64,000 bases of DNA, from contig NZ_ATXQ01000001.1 in assembly GCF_000421765.1 (NCBI RefSeq), forward strand, positions 548,767-612,766, in the 5' to 3' direction. Shown here piece by piece: positions 7,414-15,745 of this stretch. Each line of letters starts with the position of its first letter. Position 1 is the stretch's first letter. The position numbers and the translations under genes were made by a program. This DNA is from Denitrificimonas caeni DSM 24390. Its GTDB lineage: Bacteria > Pseudomonadota > Gammaproteobacteria > Pseudomonadales > Pseudomonadaceae. The notes under the pieces are model-generated. The model was not told the DNA's origin, ran no database searches, and saw only the letters and a list, made by a program, of their open reading frames with translations.

Positions 7414-9633
7414 GTGTCCGAACTCTATTTACGTATTGCCTTGCCGTCACCGCTACGCCGGTTGTTTGATTACCGTGCGCCAACGCAAGTGTCGGTTAGT
7501 GCATGGCAGCCCGGTGTGCGCGTGCGCGTGCCGTTTGGCCGACGTGAATTAGTCGGGATATTGGTCGAAACCGCAAGCACAACCAATGTGCCCGCCAATA
7601 AGCTTAAAGATGCGCTAGCCGTGCTCGATCAGCAGCCGTTATTGCCGCCAAGCATTATGCGTCTGTGCATTTGGACCGCGCAGTATTATCAACACAGTTT
7701 AGGCGACACCTTTAGCTGGGCGTTGCCCGCACTGCTGCGTCAAGGCGAGCCCGCTGAGGCGCGCCAGCAAAGAATGTGGCTGGCCAAGCTGCCATTGCAG
7801 TTGGATGACCCACTGCTCACCCGTGCGCCTCGGCAACTCCAAGCCTTGCAGGTGTTAGCCCAGCACAATCAAGGCATTGCCCATGAACGCCTAGAGCAAT
7901 TCGGTATCAGTAAAGACAGTGTCAGCGCGTTACTGGGTAAAGGTTTGGTGACGGAGCAAATACGCCAACTGCAAGATTTGCCACATAAAACCCCCAGCCT
8001 TGCGCAACCTGAACTGCCGCTCAATGATGAACAGCAAGCGGCTTTTAATGCCATCCATGCCAACAATCAAGAATACAAAGCTTATTTGTTAGCTGGCGTG
8101 ACTGGCAGCGGTAAAACTGAAGTGTATTTGCAGTTGATCCGTGAGGCATTGGCTGCAGGCAAGCAAGTGCTGGTGTTGATTCCAGAAATCAATTTAGGGC
8201 CACAAACCCTTGAACGTTTTACCAAACGTTTTAATGCGCGCATTGCCTTACTGCATTCCAACGTCAATGACCGCGAACGTTTAGAAGCTTGGTTGGCCGC
8301 GCGCTCAGGGCATGCCGATATTATTATCGGGACGCGCTCAGCCTTGTTTACTCCACTAAAAAGACTCGGCCTGATCATCATTGATGAAGAGCACGATGCC
8401 TCCTATAAACAGCAAGAAGGCCTACGCTACCATGCCCGTGATCTAGCCTTGGTACGGGCACGCGCAGCCAATGTGCCGATTGTTTTAGGCTCAGCCACGC
8501 CCTGTTTAGAAAGCTTACATAACGCCCACAACGGTCGCTTTGCCTTATTGCGCTTAACCAAGCGCGCTGGCGGCGCCAGTCAACCCAAGTTTATTCGTTT
8601 AGATGTGCGCAGCTTGCCATTGGATTCAGGCATCAGCGCGCCACTGCAAAAAGAAATTCGCAAAACCCTAGAAGCCGGCCAGCAAGTTTTAGTCTTTCTC
8701 AATCGGCGTGGTTTTGCGCCGGTATTAATGTGCAATGACTGCGGCTGGATGAGCCAATGCTCTGAATGCGATGCGCGCCTGACCTTTCACCAGCGCTATA
8801 ACGAGCTGCGCTGCCACCACTGCGGCCATATAGAAGCGCGCCCGCATCAGTGCCCGCAATGCAGCAAAGTTGATTTACGCCCCATCGGTGCGGGTACTGA
8901 GCGTGCGGAAGAACGCCTGCAAATTTTATTCCCCGACACGCCCGTGCTGCGCATTGACCGTGACAGCACCTCACGCAAAGGCTCGATGGATGCTTTATTA
9001 ACCCAGATTGGCAGCGGCGAGCCGTGCATTATGATTGGCACGCAAATGCTCGCTAAAGGGCATCACTTTCCACGAGTGACCTTGGTGGCTATTTTAAATG
9101 CCGATGGTGGTTTATTTTCCGCAGACTTTCGCGCCAGCGAAAAAATGGCGCAACTGATTGTGCAAGTAGCCGGTCGTGCGGGCCGCGCCAGTGATCTGGG
9201 CCGAGTGATTATTCAAAGTCAGCTGGCCGACCATCCTTTGTTGGTGCAACTCAGCGAGCAAGGTTATTTTGCCTTTGCTGAGCAAGCGCTGAGCGAGCGC
9301 CGCGCCACCGGTTTGCCACCTTTCAGTCACTTAGCACTGCTGCGCGCCGATGCGCTAAAAGAAGAATTGGCTGATGTTTTTTTAGAAGATGCCTACAGCA
9401 TTGCCGAACAACTGCTTGAACAATTAAAGATTGAAGGGGTTGAACTGCTGGGTCCCATCACCTCGCCAATGGAGCGTCGTGCCGGGCGGTATCGCGCGCA
9501 ACTGCTGCTGCAGGCCAATAGTCGCGCCCAGCTGCACCGTTTATTAACACCTTTATGCAACAACTTAGAAAACCTGCCAAGTGCGCGGCAGAGCCGTTGG
9601 TCACTGGATGTTGACCCCATCGATTTATTTTAA
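7414..9633 (+). CDS. priA: primosomal protein N' (replication restart helicase PriA)
   Basis: PriA is the 3'-to-5' DNA helicase that recognises stalled forks and reloads the replisome. At 739 residues the length is normal. The N-terminal DNA-binding domain is followed by Walker A GVTGSGKT (228-235) and the DEEH box (324-327). A zinc-binding region spans about Cys440 to Cys483 with CNDC, CSEC, CHHC and CPQC pairs. Helicase motifs IGTQMLAKGHHFP and VAGRAGR complete the C-terminal half. The GTG start at 7414 is supported by AAGGA at 7402-7406. It leads into argS, as in other Pseudomonas, but with a repeat element inserted between them. Confidence 0.95.
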   Translation: MSELYLRIALPSPLRRLFDYRAPTQVSVSAWQPGVRVRVPFGRRELVGILVETASTTNVPANKLKDALAVLDQQPLLPPSIMRLCIWTAQYYQHSLGDTFSWALPALLRQGEPAEARQQRMWLAKLPLQLDDPLLTRAPRQLQALQVLAQHNQGIAHERLEQFGISKDSVSALLGKGLVTEQIRQLQDLPHKTPSLAQPELPLNDEQQAAFNAIHANNQEYKAYLLAGVTGSGKTEVYLQLIREALAAGKQVLVLIPEINLGPQTLERFTKRFNARIALLHSNVNDRERLEAWLAARSGHADIIIGTRSALFTPLKRLGLIIIDEEHDASYKQQEGLRYHARDLALVRARAANVPIVLGSATPCLESLHNAHNGRFALLRLTKRAGGASQPKFIRLDVRSLPLDSGISAPLQKEIRKTLEAGQQVLVFLNRRGFAPVLMCNDCGWMSQCSECDARLTFHQRYNELRCHHCGHIEARPHQCPQCSKVDLRPIGAGTERAEERLQILFPDTPVLRIDRDSTSRKGSMDALLTQIGSGEPCIMIGTQMLAKGHHFPRVTLVAILNADGGLFSADFRASEKMAQLIVQVAGRAGRASDLGRVIIQSQLADHPLLVQLSEQGYFAFAEQALSERRATGLPPFSHLALLRADALKEELADVFLEDAYSIAEQLLEQLKIEGVELLGPITSPMERRAGRYRAQLLLQANSRAQLHRLLTPLCNNLENLPSARQSRWSLDVDPIDLF

Positions 9634-9645
9634 AGCACGCCGGAT

Positions 9646-9680
9646 GACGCTTGGCGCTTGAAGCAAGCGCACTTGGCGTC
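9646..9680 (+). terminator. hairpin after priA
   Basis: A 7-bp stem (GCGCTTG/CAAGCGC, 9654-9670, 3-base loop) is flanked by an outer 5-bp stem (GACGC/GCGTC). It follows the priA stop by 12 bases. There is no T-run, so it may act with Rho or protect the transcript end. Confidence 0.4.
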
Positions 9681-9696
9681 GATAATAGACCGTTTA

Positions 9697-9836
9697 GGAA
9701 GCGCTGAATAATTACCTACGTTGTCAGGTCGTTGTTAAAAATCAGCTTAAAATGCTCATTTACTATCTGTAAACTGCGCTTTTTCGCTGATTTGTGCCTA
9801 GCCCTGACTGCCTCGCTAACATTACTCAGTGCTTCC
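9697..9836. repeat. 140-bp inverted-repeat element (MITE-like) upstream of argS
   Basis: The spacer between priA and argS holds an element bounded by a 16-base imperfect inverted repeat (9697-9712 against 9821-9836, 14 of 16 pairs). A nested perfect 8-bp inverted repeat (AAATCAGC at 9739-9746 with GCTGATTT at 9786-9793) lies inside. It has no reading frame of note. The architecture, terminal plus internal inverted repeats and no coding content, fits a miniature transposable element or a large structured repeat. It could also supply the argS promoter. A genome search is needed to show whether it is dispersed. Confidence 0.55.
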
Positions 9837-9880
9837 TTTATTAAGCGATTATTCGCGACTTGCCTTCGTTAAGAGAAATT

Positions 9881-11623
9881 ATGAAAGACAGTATCCGCAG
9901 TTTAATTCAACACGCAGTCAATCAACTGACCAGCGAAGGCATCCTTCCAGAAGGGCTTGAGGCCAATATTCAAGTCGAAAACACGCGGGATAAAAGCCAC
10001 GGTGATTTCGCCAGCAATATCGCCATGATGTTGGCTAAACCAGCAAAAATGAAGCCTCGCGATCTGGCCGAGTTATTGATTAAAGCATTGCCGTCTGATC
10101 CACAAGTCAGCGAAGTGGTGATTGCTGGACCTGGTTTTCTAAACTTTTTCCAAAACCATGCAGCGCTAGCACAACGTTTAGACCAAGCCTTAAGCGACAC
10201 CCTGATCGGTGTACCCCAGCAGCAACCTGCACAACGTGTAGTGGTGGATTTATCTTCACCTAACCTTGCGAAAGAAATGCACGTTGGCCATTTACGCTCA
10301 ACTATTATCGGTGATGCCGTTGCGCGCGTGTTAGAGCTGCTCGGCCATGAGGTGATTCGTCAAAACCACGTCGGCGACTGGGGCACTCAGTTCGGTATGT
10401 TATTGGCGTATTTACAAGAAAACCCCAGCGCCCAAGAAACACAGCTGTCGGATTTAGAAGAGTTTTACCGCGCTTCAAAACAACGCTTTGATGAGTCACC
10501 TGAGTTTGCCGAGCGGGCACGTGCGCTCGTAGTTAAACTGCAAGCCGGTGATCCAGAGTGCTTACGTTTGTGGAAACAGTTTAATGATGTTTCATTGCAG
10601 CATTGCCAACAGCTCTACGACCGCTTGGGCGTTAAGCTGAGCATGCAAGATGTGCGCGGTGAAAGTTCCTACAATGCGGATTTAGCCAATATCGTGGAGA
10701 GCCTCCGCGATAAAGGTCTACTGACAGAAAGCGAAGGCGCGCAGTGCGTTTTCTTAGATGAATTCAAAAACGCCGAAGACAACCCCTTACCGGTGATTGT
10801 GCAAAAAGCTGGCGGTGGCTATTTGTATGCCACCACTGATTTAGCGGCGATGCGTTATCGCAGCCAAACGCTGCACGCCGATCGTGCGTTGTATTTCGTT
10901 GATCAGCGCCAAGCCCTGCACTTTCAAATGGTCTTTGCCGTAGCGCGTCGCGCTGAATTTGTCAGTCCAACCATGCAACTGGAGCATATGGGCTTTGGCA
11001 CCATGAACGGCCCAGATGGCCGTCCCTTCAAAACCCGTGATGGCGGCACCGTCAAGCTGATTGATTTGCTCAACGAAGCAGAACAACGTGCTTATGCTTT
11101 GGTGAAAGAGAAAAACCCAGAATTAGCTGACAGCGAACTGCATAGCATTGCCCAAGCCGTTGGCATTGGTGCGGTGAAATATGCTGACTTAAGTAAGCAT
11201 CGCAGCAGTGATTACAGCTTTAACTTTGAGCAAATGCTCAGTTTTGAAGGCAACACTGCGCCTTACTTATTGTATGCCTACACCCGTGTTGCCAGCGTAT
11301 TTAGACGTACTGATTTAGATATGAACGGCGAACTGCCGGGCAGTATTGTCTTAGCCAGCGAAGCCGAACAAGTGCTGGCCGCGACGCTGCAGCGCTACAG
11401 TGAAGTGCTGTATAACATCGCCGAAAAAGGTACGCCGCACATTCTCTGCACCTATTTGTATGAGTTGGCCGGCCAATTTTCTAGCTTTTATGAGCACTGT
11501 CCTATTCTATCGGCAGATGATGAAGCCACTCGCCACAGCCGCTTACGTCTAGCTGCGCTGACCGGTCGCACCCTAAAGCAGGGCCTTGAGTTGCTCGGTC
11601 TAAAAACCTTGGAGCGTATGTAA
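9881..11623 (+). CDS. argS: arginyl-tRNA synthetase
   Basis: ArgS is the class I aminoacyl-tRNA synthetase that charges tRNA-Arg. The 580-residue product carries the HIGH-type motif HVGH (134-137) in the Rossmann fold, preceded by [17 protein letters not shown]. The conserved [15 protein letters not shown] segment comes later, and an all-helical anticodon-binding domain ends in LGLKTLERM. The ATG at 9881 begins [10 protein letters not shown], the start used by Pseudomonas orthologues, with AAGAG at 9871-9875. A TTG at 9860 would add seven unsupported residues. The stop codon abuts the ATG of the SPOR-domain gene, so the two are coupled. Confidence 0.95.
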   Translation: MKDSIRSLIQHAVNQLTSEGILPEGLEANIQVENTRDKSHGDFASNIAMMLAKPAKMKPRDLAELLIKALPSDPQVSEVVIAGPGFLNFFQNHAALAQRLDQALSDTLIGVPQQQPAQRVVVDLSSPNLAKEMHVGHLRSTIIGDAVARVLELLGHEVIRQNHVGDWGTQFGMLLAYLQENPSAQETQLSDLEEFYRASKQRFDESPEFAERARALVVKLQAGDPECLRLWKQFNDVSLQHCQQLYDRLGVKLSMQDVRGESSYNADLANIVESLRDKGLLTESEGAQCVFLDEFKNAEDNPLPVIVQKAGGGYLYATTDLAAMRYRSQTLHADRALYFVDQRQALHFQMVFAVARRAEFVSPTMQLEHMGFGTMNGPDGRPFKTRDGGTVKLIDLLNEAEQRAYALVKEKNPELADSELHSIAQAVGIGAVKYADLSKHRSSDYSFNFEQMLSFEGNTAPYLLYAYTRVASVFRRTDLDMNGELPGSIVLASEAEQVLAATLQRYSEVLYNIAEKGTPHILCTYLYELAGQFSSFYEHCPILSADDEATRHSRLRLAALTGRTLKQGLELLGLKTLERM

Positions 11624-12286
11624 ATGGCTCCACGTAAAAAAGCTGCTCCGAAAAGAGGCGCAAGCCGCTATCAAGCGCCAGCAAATAAACCTATACACCC
11701 ATTGGCTTGGGTGTTTGGCGGTTTAATCCTTGGTATTTTCGTGATGTCTTTGCTCAAGCTCGAACCGGGTAATGATGCAATTAAGCGTGAAAAGCCTGTG
11801 GCCGCCAATAAAAAGCCCGCAGCGAAACCGAAAAAAGAAGCGCCAACAAACAAGCCAAAGTTTGAGTTTTATACTTTGCTGTCTGAATCAGAAGTGATTG
11901 TGCCAGCCGAAGCGCTACCTGAGAAAACCCCGCCACCACCGAGTAAAACGGAAGTTGAGGCGGCTAAGAAAGCCGATGCCGCACGTGCGCAAGCCATTCT
12001 TGACGGCAAAACACCACCTGCGCCGGCGGTAAAAGCTGCAGCGAAAACCCAATTTTATCTGCAGGCAGGCTCTTTCCCAGAGCGAGCTAAAGCTGAAAGT
12101 GTCCGCGCACAACTGCTGCTCAGCGGCCAAGATGTGCACATTGAATCTGGACAAGTATCCGACAAAACCTGGCATCGCGTTTTAGTTGGGCCTTTTGTCA
12201 GCCGTGAACAACTGGCGGTCGCACAACAGCAACTGGCTAAAAACGGCTTTAACAATCTGCTCTTACAGCAACGTAAAGGCCGCTAA
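11624..12286 (+). CDS. SPOR-domain protein, FtsN-like
   Basis: This is a 220-residue bitopic membrane protein with a short basic cytoplasmic head, one transmembrane helix at about residues 26-46, a Lys/Pro/Ala-rich periplasmic linker, and a C-terminal SPOR domain from about residue 142 (starting FYLQAGSFPERAKAES). SPOR domains bind denuded peptidoglycan at division septa. The position between argS and hslV is where Pseudomonas carries its FtsN-like gene, so a divisome role is likely. The start follows the argS stop directly. The linker is low-complexity and poorly conserved in such proteins. Confidence 0.8.
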   Translation: MAPRKKAAPKRGASRYQAPANKPIHPLAWVFGGLILGIFVMSLLKLEPGNDAIKREKPVAANKKPAAKPKKEAPTNKPKFEFYTLLSESEVIVPAEALPEKTPPPPSKTEVEAAKKADAARAQAILDGKTPPAPAVKAAAKTQFYLQAGSFPERAKAESVRAQLLLSGQDVHIESGQVSDKTWHRVLVGPFVSREQLAVAQQQLAKNGFNNLLLQQRKGR

Positions 12287-12309
12287 TCTCTGCTTACTAG
12301 GGCGTATCT

Positions 12310-12585
12310 GGGAGCGCGGGCGACTCGCCCGCAAAGGCCTAGCGTAGGCCCACAGTCTACTTTGCACCCTTCAGCACAGCATTTATGCTGCATTGCTAGC
12401 GCCATTGTGGATAACGTACCTCGCTAATGCGACTCTTCCCTCAACGAGCCTTCCTGGCTCGATTCGGGCGCTGCGCCATCCATGGCTACGCTTGCCGCCG
12501 CACTAGCGAGGCACTGATTGATCATTAGTGTCGTTAGCGCGATTTGCTCACGCCTCTTTATCGGGAGCGCGGGCGGCTCGCCCGC
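12310..12585. repeat. pair of REP-like palindromes after the SPOR gene
   Basis: Two copies of a 23-base REP-like unit lie in direct orientation at 12310-12332 and 12563-12585. Each contains GCGGGCG-N3-CGCCCGC, and they differ at one base in the loop. A separate palindrome GGCCTA-GCG-TAGGCC (12336-12350) and a CAGCAT/ATGCTG hairpin (12377-12390) lie between them. Such units are typical of Pseudomonas REP sequences, which are mobilised by RAYT transposases; none is encoded in this window. Confidence 0.6.
12416..12514. repeat. 99-bp inverted-repeat element, copy A
   Basis: A 16-base terminal inverted repeat (12416-12431 with 12499-12514, 14 of 16 pairs) bounds this element. Inside are a small hairpin (CGAGCC/GGCTCG, about 12445-12461) and a 20-base core at 12468-12487. 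The core matches copy B at 12701-12720 in reverse orientation with two differences. It contains no plausible gene. It is probably a dispersed hairpin repeat. Confidence 0.55.
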
Positions 12586-12673
12586 AAGCACGTTACACAA
12601 AATCCCCGAAGATCTAAGCAGTCACTACTCTGACAGTGCGCACGATCTAACAGACAACGCCAATGATTGACAA

Positions 12674-12774
12674 GTGCTGCGCTGTAGTTGTGATGAGCGA
12701 AGCCAGGGATGGCGTAGCGCCGGAGTTGAACCCTGGATGGGTTCATCGACGGATAAACAATTACAGCGCAGTAC
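12674..12774. repeat. 101-bp inverted-repeat element, copy B
   Basis: An 18-base terminal inverted repeat (12674-12691 with 12757-12774, 16 of 18 pairs) bounds this element. An inner CCAGGG/CCCTGG hairpin and a 20-base core at 12701-12720 are shared with copy A in opposite orientation. The termini differ from those of copy A, so the two are relatives rather than recent duplicates. It lies about 115 bp upstream of the hslVU promoter. Confidence 0.55.
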
Positions 12775-12889
12775 GACTAACTCCTCTATCTATATCCAAG
12801 ACACTGCATAGTCCTAGAGTTCATACCACGCACTCCAAGTCTCACCCGCAACGAAACCTCAGAAAAATCTACGACTTTAAGCTGCCACC

Positions 12890-12918
12890 CTTGAAGCTTG
12901 CGTATTGCATCCCCATCT
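12890..12918 (+). promoter_or_regulatory. heat-shock (sigma-32) promoter of hslVU
   Basis: CTTGAA at 12890-12895 and CCCCATCT at 12911-12918 are separated by 15 bases. They match the sigma-32 (RpoH) consensus CTTGAA-N(13-16)-CCCCATnT. Transcription would start near 12925, about 37 bases before the hslV start. HslVU is a classical heat-shock protease, which supports the call. Confidence 0.85.
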
Positions 12919-12961
12919 GTAAAGAACCCGGGTGAATGCCCATCAACGTGGAGAATATCCC

Positions 12962-13492
12962 TTGACCACAATTGTTTCAGTTCGTCGCAACGGCAAAGTC
13001 GTTATGGGTGGTGACGGTCAAGTATCCCTTGGCAATACCGTTATGAAAGGCAATGCAAAAAAAGTTCGTCGCCTCTATCACGGCCAAGTACTGGCCGGTT
13101 TTGCCGGAGCCACAGCAGACGCTTTTACTTTATTTGAGCGTTTTGAAGGCCAATTAGAAAAACACCAAGGCCACTTGGTGCGCGCAGCCGTTGAGTTAGC
13201 CAAAGACTGGCGGACCGACCGCTCGCTGAGTCGCCTCGAAGCCATGTTGGCCGTGGCAAACAAAGATGCCTCGTTAATTATTACCGGTAATGGTGACGTA
13301 GTAGAACCTGAGCACGGCCTTATTGCCATGGGTTCTGGCGGTGGTTTTGCGCAAGCGGCAGCCATGGCTTTACTAGAGAACACTGACATGTCAGCACGCG
13401 AAATTGCTGAAAAAGCCTTACACATCGCCGGTTCAATTTGTGTATTCACCAACCAGAATTTGACCATCGAAGAGCAGGATAGCGCGATTTAA
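12962..13492 (+). CDS. hslV: ATP-dependent protease peptidase subunit HslV
   Basis: HslV is the proteasome-like threonine peptidase of the HslVU (ClpQY) heat-shock protease. The 176-residue product starts with TTG at 12962, reading [19 protein letters not shown]. This places the catalytic threonine at position 2, exposed after methionine removal. GGAG at 12950-12953 sits 8 bases upstream of that TTG. The longer in-frame GTG at 12932 would add ten residues in front of the catalytic threonine and is rejected. The motif [12 protein letters not shown] is typical. It is followed after 19 bases by hslU and driven by the promoter at 12890-12918. Confidence 0.95.
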   Translation: MTTIVSVRRNGKVVMGGDGQVSLGNTVMKGNAKKVRRLYHGQVLAGFAGATADAFTLFERFEGQLEKHQGHLVRAAVELAKDWRTDRSLSRLEAMLAVANKDASLIITGNGDVVEPEHGLIAMGSGGGFAQAAAMALLENTDMSAREIAEKALHIAGSICVFTNQNLTIEEQDSAI

Positions 13493-13511
13493 GCGCTCCT
13501 CGGAGACCACT

Positions 13512-14849
13512 ATGTCCATGACACCCCGTGAAATTGTGCATGAGCTTAATCGCCATATCGTTGGCCAAGATGATGCCAAGCGTGCTGTAGCGATTGCCCT
13601 GCGCAACCGCTGGAGACGCATGCAGTTATCCGCTGACCTGCGCAATGAAGTGACACCAAAAAATATTTTAATGATCGGTCCAACCGGTGTCGGTAAAACC
13701 GAAATCGCCCGTCGCTTAGCAAAACTGGTCAACGCTCCGTTTATCAAAGTGGAAGCGACCAAGTTCACCGAAGTCGGTTATGTCGGTCGTGATGTTGAAT
13801 CAATTATTCGTGACTTAGCCGATGCCGCAGTAAAAATGCTGCGTGAGCAAGAAATGAAAAACATGCGCAACCGTGCCGAAGACGCCGCGGAAGAGCGCAT
13901 TCTTGATGCATTGTTACCTCCTGCACGCTCAAGCTCCGACGAAACCCTTGAACGCACCGACTCCAGCACCCGCCAATTATTCCGCAAGCGTTTGCGCGAG
14001 GGCCAACTGGACGATAAAGAAATTGAAATCGAAGTAGCCGAAGCACCAATGGGCGTGGAAATCATGACCCCACCGGGCATGGAAGAAATGACCAGCCAGT
14101 TGCAGAATCTGTTCTCTGGCATGAACAAAGGCAAAACCAAAAACCGCAAATTGCGTGTCGCCGATGCTCTGAAGCTGATTCGCGATGAAGAGGCCGCGCG
14201 TCTCGTCAACGAAGAAGATATAAAAGTGCGTGCGCTAGAAGCCGTTGAACAACACGGTATCGTTTTCCTTGATGAAATCGATAAGATTGCTAAGCGCGGT
14301 AATACGGGTGGCGCTGACGTCTCCCGTGAAGGCGTACAGCGTGACTTGCTGCCACTGATCGAAGGCTGCACCGTCAACACCAAGCTGGGCATGGTTAAAA
14401 CGGACCATATTCTGTTTATTGCCTCAGGTGCCTTTCATCTGAGCAAGCCCAGTGACTTAGTTCCTGAATTGCAAGGTCGCTTGCCGATTCGCGTCGAGTT
14501 AAAAGCACTGACGCCAGATGACTTCAAGCGCATTCTCAGCGAGCCTGATGCCTCACTCACTGAACAATACGTAGCACTGCTGGCTACCGAAGGCCTCAAC
14601 GTTGAATTCACTGCCAGCGGCATTGAGCGCATTGCTGAGATTGCTTGGCAGGTCAACGAAAAAACCGAGAACATTGGTGCTCGCCGTTTACATACGTTAC
14701 TTGAGCGTTTGCTCGAAGAAGTGTCATTTGACGCGGCTGAATTGGCAGAGCAATACAAAACCAATGCATTAGCAATTGATGCAGACTATGTTGATCAGCA
14801 TCTTGGTGAGTTAGCCAAAGACGAAGATCTGTCGCGTTATATCTTATAA
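13512..14849 (+). CDS. hslU: ATP-dependent protease ATPase subunit HslU
   Basis: HslU is the AAA+ unfoldase ring that feeds proteins to HslV. The 445-residue product has Walker A GPTGVGKT (56-63), the pore motif region GYVGRDVES, a variable I-domain rich in Glu and Arg (about 110-225), and Walker B ending in DEID (254-257). The C-terminus EDLSRYIL is the tail that docks into HslV. GGAG lies upstream of the ATG. The hslVU order and spacing are those of other gammaproteobacteria. Confidence 0.96.
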   Translation: MSMTPREIVHELNRHIVGQDDAKRAVAIALRNRWRRMQLSADLRNEVTPKNILMIGPTGVGKTEIARRLAKLVNAPFIKVEATKFTEVGYVGRDVESIIRDLADAAVKMLREQEMKNMRNRAEDAAEERILDALLPPARSSSDETLERTDSSTRQLFRKRLREGQLDDKEIEIEVAEAPMGVEIMTPPGMEEMTSQLQNLFSGMNKGKTKNRKLRVADALKLIRDEEAARLVNEEDIKVRALEAVEQHGIVFLDEIDKIAKRGNTGGADVSREGVQRDLLPLIEGCTVNTKLGMVKTDHILFIASGAFHLSKPSDLVPELQGRLPIRVELKALTPDDFKRILSEPDASLTEQYVALLATEGLNVEFTASGIERIAEIAWQVNEKTENIGARRLHTLLERLLEEVSFDAAELAEQYKTNALAIDADYVDQHLGELAKDEDLSRYIL

Positions 14850-14860
14850 GTCGGTACTGT

Positions 14861-14893
14861 TGTGTCAGCGCCTAATCTGGTGCTGACACATTT
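14861..14893 (+). terminator. Rho-independent terminator after hslU
   Basis: A 12-bp stem (14861-14872 with 14879-14890, one G-T pair, 6-base loop TAATCT) is followed by TTT. It begins 12 bases after the hslU stop. The T-run is short, so some read-through into the DUF971 gene is possible. Confidence 0.65.
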
Positions 14894-14911
14894 CCCTAAA
14901 GCGAGACCCAC

Positions 14912-15286
14912 ATGCTGATCCCTACTCGTATCAAACTCAACAAAAGCTCCAAAACCCTTGAACTCGGTTATGCCGATGGCCAACAGTTTGCTTTACCCGC
15001 TGAGTTTTTACGAGTGCACTCGCCGTCGGCAGAAGTACAAGGACACGGCAATCCTATCTTGCAATACGGCAAGATTAATGTTGCGCTGACGGATGTGCAG
15101 CCAGCTGGTAATTACGCGCTAAAACTAACCTTTGATGATGGCCATGACAGTGGCATCTTCACTTGGAACTACCTGCATGAACTGGCAACCCAGCACACAT
15201 CGATGTGGCAAACGTATTTAGCACAACTCAGCGCTGCAGGGCGTTCGCGCGATCCTGATGAGTCAGTTGTACGCATCATGCTTTAA
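14912..15286 (+). CDS. DUF971 (gamma-butyrobetaine hydroxylase-like N-terminal) protein
   Basis: This is a 124-residue cytoplasmic protein of the DUF971 family, which resembles the N-terminal domain of gamma-butyrobetaine hydroxylase and has been linked to iron-sulfur handling in some bacteria. Typical features are the start IPTRIKLNKSSKTLEL, the motif LPAEFLRVHSPSAEVQGHG, and FDDGHDSGIFTWNYLHEL near the middle. It sits between hslU and phaC, exactly as in other Pseudomonas. A strong terminator follows at 15507-15536. No function can be assigned with confidence. Confidence 0.85.
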   Translation: MLIPTRIKLNKSSKTLELGYADGQQFALPAEFLRVHSPSAEVQGHGNPILQYGKINVALTDVQPAGNYALKLTFDDGHDSGIFTWNYLHELATQHTSMWQTYLAQLSAAGRSRDPDESVVRIML

Positions 15287-15506
15287 CAGTTATTGAGCGC
15301 TCAGCAGCGCACATTCCTCCGCTCTAGACTCCCATAAAGAGCCCTTTTCTGGCGCTCTTGCAAAATGCTTTCTGTCATTTTTCTAGTCATCACTCGTCAA
15401 ACGCTTGCAGACGATAAGTATTTAATTTTTTCGCCATAACAACAGCCTGCAACTTTATCTGCACATCCCATACAGCATCAGCTTTAAGCCTTTTTATCCA
15501 AGCAAA

Positions 15507-15536
15507 CGCTCTAGCGCAGAAGTTAGAGCGCTTTTT
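15507..15536 (+). terminator. Rho-independent terminator between DUF971 gene and phaC
   Basis: The stem CGCTCTA/TAGAGCG (15507-15513 with 15524-15530, 10-base loop) is followed by CTTTTT. This separates the hslVU-DUF971 transcript from the pha locus and implies that phaC has its own promoter downstream. Confidence 0.7.
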
Positions 15537-15557
15537 CTAAAAAATTCACACATACTG

Positions 15558-15570
15558 CTTGGTTACCAAG
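15558..15570. promoter_or_regulatory. palindrome upstream of phaC, candidate operator
   Basis: CTTGGT-T-ACCAAG is a perfect 6-bp inverted repeat around a central base, within the 459-bp spacer (15287-15745) and 175 bases before the phaC start. PhaD, a TetR-type regulator encoded downstream, is known to control pha promoters in P. putida. Assigning this palindrome to PhaD is only a suggestion. I see no convincing sigma-70 or sigma-54 promoter in this spacer. Confidence 0.25.
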
Positions 15571-15745
15571 AATCAATTTGTGTTTGCATCAACGCAATTT
15601 ATGAGGTAATCAATCACTTATGTGAATGCATGCACTCATTTATGCTCTGTTCTTTTCGTTTAAGGAAACGCAACGAAACGGATACTTGTATTCAACATAT
15701 TTGTGCACGCCTGTAATTCTGTCTTTTGGACAATGGAGCGTCATC

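Noticed and set aside
12663..12935. 90-codon open frame in the spacer before hslV
   Set aside because: It runs through repeat copy B and the sigma-32 promoter, has no ribosome binding site and shows no protein-like pattern.
13778..14392. 204-codon minus-strand frame inside hslU
   Set aside because: It is fully antisense to a highly conserved gene and rich in Ser/Arg, the usual look of a shadow frame.
15626..15745. 40-codon N-terminal extension of phaC
   Set aside because: No ribosome binding site precedes it, the ATG at 15746 has one, and PhaC1 homologues begin there.
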